7,313 bases of DNA from assembly GCA_029857655.1 (NCBI GenBank), contig JAOUGR010000097.1, positions 1 through 7,313 on the forward strand, written 5' to 3'. This document shows positions 6,340-7,313 of the stretch, piece after piece; the stretch's first letter is position 1; every line of letters starts with the position of its first letter. A program made the translations under genes and the position numbers. This DNA comes from Gammaproteobacteria bacterium. GTDB lineage: Bacteria > Pseudomonadota > Gammaproteobacteria > Steroidobacterales > Steroidobacteraceae. The notes beneath the pieces are model-generated. The model did not search any database, was not told where the DNA came from, and saw nothing but the letters and a program-made list of their open reading frames with translations.

Positions 6340-6667
6340 AAATATCGATCGGGAATGAGACCGGAAAGTCCGCGCGCACTTTCTCGGTCGGGTTGAAACG
6401 CGCCGGCGGCGGACCCGCCGGCGTCATGTCGTCCGGCAAGGGCGGCAGCACTTCATCCTCTTCGGCGTCCGCCTCCGCCTGGGCCTTTGCAGCGGCTTCC
6501 TTGTCGGCATCCGCGATGTCCGGCCGCTCGGCCGCGGGCAACCGCGGCGTTGCCGGATTCTCCTCCGCCGCAGGCGCCGCCGGTGGCGGCGCCTGCGATT
6601 TCGGGGGCTCGATGGCGAGCGCTGCGGCGGTCAGCAATGCGGCGAACAGCAGGATGGAATGGCGCAT
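6338..6667 (-). CDS. Small secreted Pro/Ala/Glu-rich protein, conserved C-terminal tail
   Basis: 109 residues, ATG at 6667, four bases after the TAA of the SUMF1-fold gene and 7 bp ahead of the ExbB-like gene; only a weak GGA stands upstream, so coupling to the previous gene is likely. Residues 1-18 form a signal peptide: short basic tail, a hydrophobic Leu/Ala core, cleavage after ALA-18. There is no lipobox Cys. The middle (19-88) is low complexity: Pro/Ala-rich segment 21-50, then Ala/Glu/Asp-rich ADADKEAAAKAQAEADAEED (52-71), probably flexible or a single helix. The last ~20 residues (FNPTEKVRADFPVSFPIDI) differ sharply in character from the rest, being ordered and hydrophobic, suggesting a short binding strand. 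I recognise no family. Its place inside the operon suggests a periplasmic linker between SUMF1-fold and channel components; that is inference. Real coding status is supported by the operon spacing and signal peptide. Confidence 0.75.
   Translation of the reverse strand: MRHSILLFAALLTAAALAIEPPKSQAPPPAAPAAEENPATPRLPAAERPDIADADKEAAAKAQAEADAEEDEVLPPLPDDMTPAGPPPARFNPTEKVRADFPVSFPIDI
6569..6597. repeat. Perfect 13-bp inverted repeat with 3-nt loop, inside the small secreted protein gene
   Basis: CGCAGGCGCCGCC and its reverse complement GGCGGCGCCTGCG are separated by GGT. The stem is nearly all GC, so it would form a very stable hairpin in mRNA. No T-tract follows on either strand, so it is not an intrinsic terminator. 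It encodes the Pro/Ala-rich segment of the 109-residue protein, so composition alone may have created it. Confidence 0.75.
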
Positions 6668-6671
6668 CTGA

Positions 6672-7313
6672 TTATTCCGCGTAGCGCGCGATTCGGAAGC
6701 CGAGATCCGGGCGAGCGGCGCTTCCCGAATCCCGCGCGGCCACGCGCAAGTCCGGGATCTTGCCGGTCAACCAGCCTGCGCCTCGAATCACATGATTTTC
6801 TCCGGCGCGCGGACCCACGGGATCCGTCGACATGTGTTCCGGCCCGACCACGTAGATGGAATAGCGGTCGGTCGTCCATTCGAAGACATTGCTGCCCAGG
6901 TCGTAGATACCGAGCGGATTGGCCGGGAAACTGCCGACCGGCGCGGTGACACGGAAGCTATCGTTGTAGCCGGTGATCGTGATCGGCGTCAGGTAAATCG
7001 CCGAGACGTCGCCCCAGTTGCCCGATTTCGCGGGCACCGGCAGGCCGTCGCCCCAGGGATACTTGCGGGTCGCCTGCCTGCCGTCGTAACGCGCCGCGAA
7101 TTCCCATTCCGCTTCGGTCGGCATGCGGTATCCGGTGGTCACCGGTTCAACCAGTTCGAGGCGGTCGCCGCGGCGCTCGTAGGCCGGCGGCAGCTTGTCG
7201 CGATTGGATAGCCAGTTGCAGAACGCGACCGCATCCTGCCAGCTCACGCGCACGGCGGGCTGCCGGTCGAGATCGAGCGTCTCATCCTTGAAGATGCCGG
7301 ACAGGTGCTCGGC
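6672..7313 (-). CDS. SUMF1/formylglycine-generating-enzyme-family protein (5' partial), catalytic Cys pair absent
   Basis: The frame is open to the right edge of the window, giving 213 visible residues; the GTG at 7253 is an internal Val codon, not the start, because family sequence continues upstream (RQPAVRVSWQDAVAFCNWLS). Family landmarks in order: SWQDAVAFCNWLS, GYRMPTEAEWEFAAR (about 61-75), YPWGDG (85-90), LGIYDLGSNVFEW (about 134-146), HVIRGAGW (174-181), LRVAARD, DLGFRIAR (203-210). Genuine FGE oxidises the sulfatase Cys using two C-terminal cysteines soon after R-G-G-S; here that segment (RGAGWLTGKIPDLRVAARD) has none, and the only visible Cys is in FCNWL. So a structural or binding role, as for GldK and many other SUMF1-fold proteins, is more likely than sulfatase maturation. 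The missing N-terminus would show whether it carries a signal peptide or lipobox. As the earliest gene visible in the operon, it belongs with the envelope parts of the complex. Confidence 0.88.
   Translation of the reverse strand, partial: AEHLSGIFKDETLDLDRQPAVRVSWQDAVAFCNWLSNRDKLPPAYERRGDRLELVEPVTTGYRMPTEAEWEFAARYDGRQATRKYPWGDGLPVPAKSGNWGDVSAIYLTPITITGYNDSFRVTAPVGSFPANPLGIYDLGSNVFEWTTDRYSIYVVGPEHMSTDPVGPRAGENHVIRGAGWLTGKIPDLRVAARDSGSAARPDLGFRIARYAE

Noticed and set aside
5500..6396. Long plus-strand open frame of 298 codons over the ExbB-like gene
   Set aside because: It is antisense to a clear family member, rich in Arg, His and Gln, matches no known domain pattern and runs across two real gene boundaries; expected in GC-rich DNA.
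7251..7253. GTG as the true start of the SUMF1-fold protein
   Set aside because: The frame stays open to the window edge and the codons upstream continue recognisable family sequence, so this is an internal Val.

Overview
The window is GC-rich (roughly 60-65% by eye), tightly packed and free of mobile elements, tRNAs, rRNAs or CRISPR arrays. The lipobox lipoprotein, the inner-membrane ExbB/TolQ-like channel protein, the periplasmic signal peptides and the TonB-like domain all point to a Gram-negative bacterium. Codon use and gene style suit a GC-rich proteobacterium, probably gammaproteobacterial, but no marker gene fixes the taxon.

Layout. A plus-strand gene fills 2-1396 (left end outside the window). 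It encodes a tetratricopeptide-repeat protein ending in a TonB-C-like domain. Everything from 1382 to 7313 is a single minus-strand operon, read right to left: (1) a formylglycine-generating-enzyme-like (SUMF1 fold) protein whose 5' end lies past 7313; (2) a 109-residue secreted Pro/Ala/Glu-rich protein; (3) a MotA/TolQ/ExbB proton-channel subunit with four predicted membrane helices; (4) a cytoplasmic protein joining a degenerate Hsp70/actin-like fold to an FHA domain; (5) and (6) two paralogous proteins, each with an N-terminal membrane anchor, coiled coil and von Willebrand A (vWA) domain; (7) a lipoprotein with a Pro/Ala-rich tail. The six junctions are 7-bp gaps or less, or 1-4 base overlaps (TGATG, ATGATG, TGATG), so translation is probably coupled. 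The operon promoter is outside the window. The convergent plus-strand gene overlaps the last operon gene by 15 bp.

How the parts may work together (inference). The ExbB-like protein keeps the motifs and channel threonines of proton-driven stators. No ordinary ExbD/TolR/MotB is present. Instead both vWA proteins have, in the position of the ExbD/TolR helix, a short cytoplasmic tail followed by FSMSFLD and a membrane helix, with an Asp at the start of the helix where ExbD and TolR carry their proton-carrying Asp. The simplest reading is a proton-motive-force-driven complex whose two B subunits carry periplasmic metal-binding vWA heads. It would be regulated from the cytoplasm by the FHA/Hsp70-like protein and joined in the envelope by the SUMF1-fold protein, the small secreted protein, the lipoprotein and perhaps the TonB-like TPR protein. 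This resembles the logic of GldK-GldL-GldM (SUMF1-fold plus proton channel plus periplasmic arm), but no homology beyond the SUMF1 fold and channel logic is claimed. The cargo or process driven is not visible.
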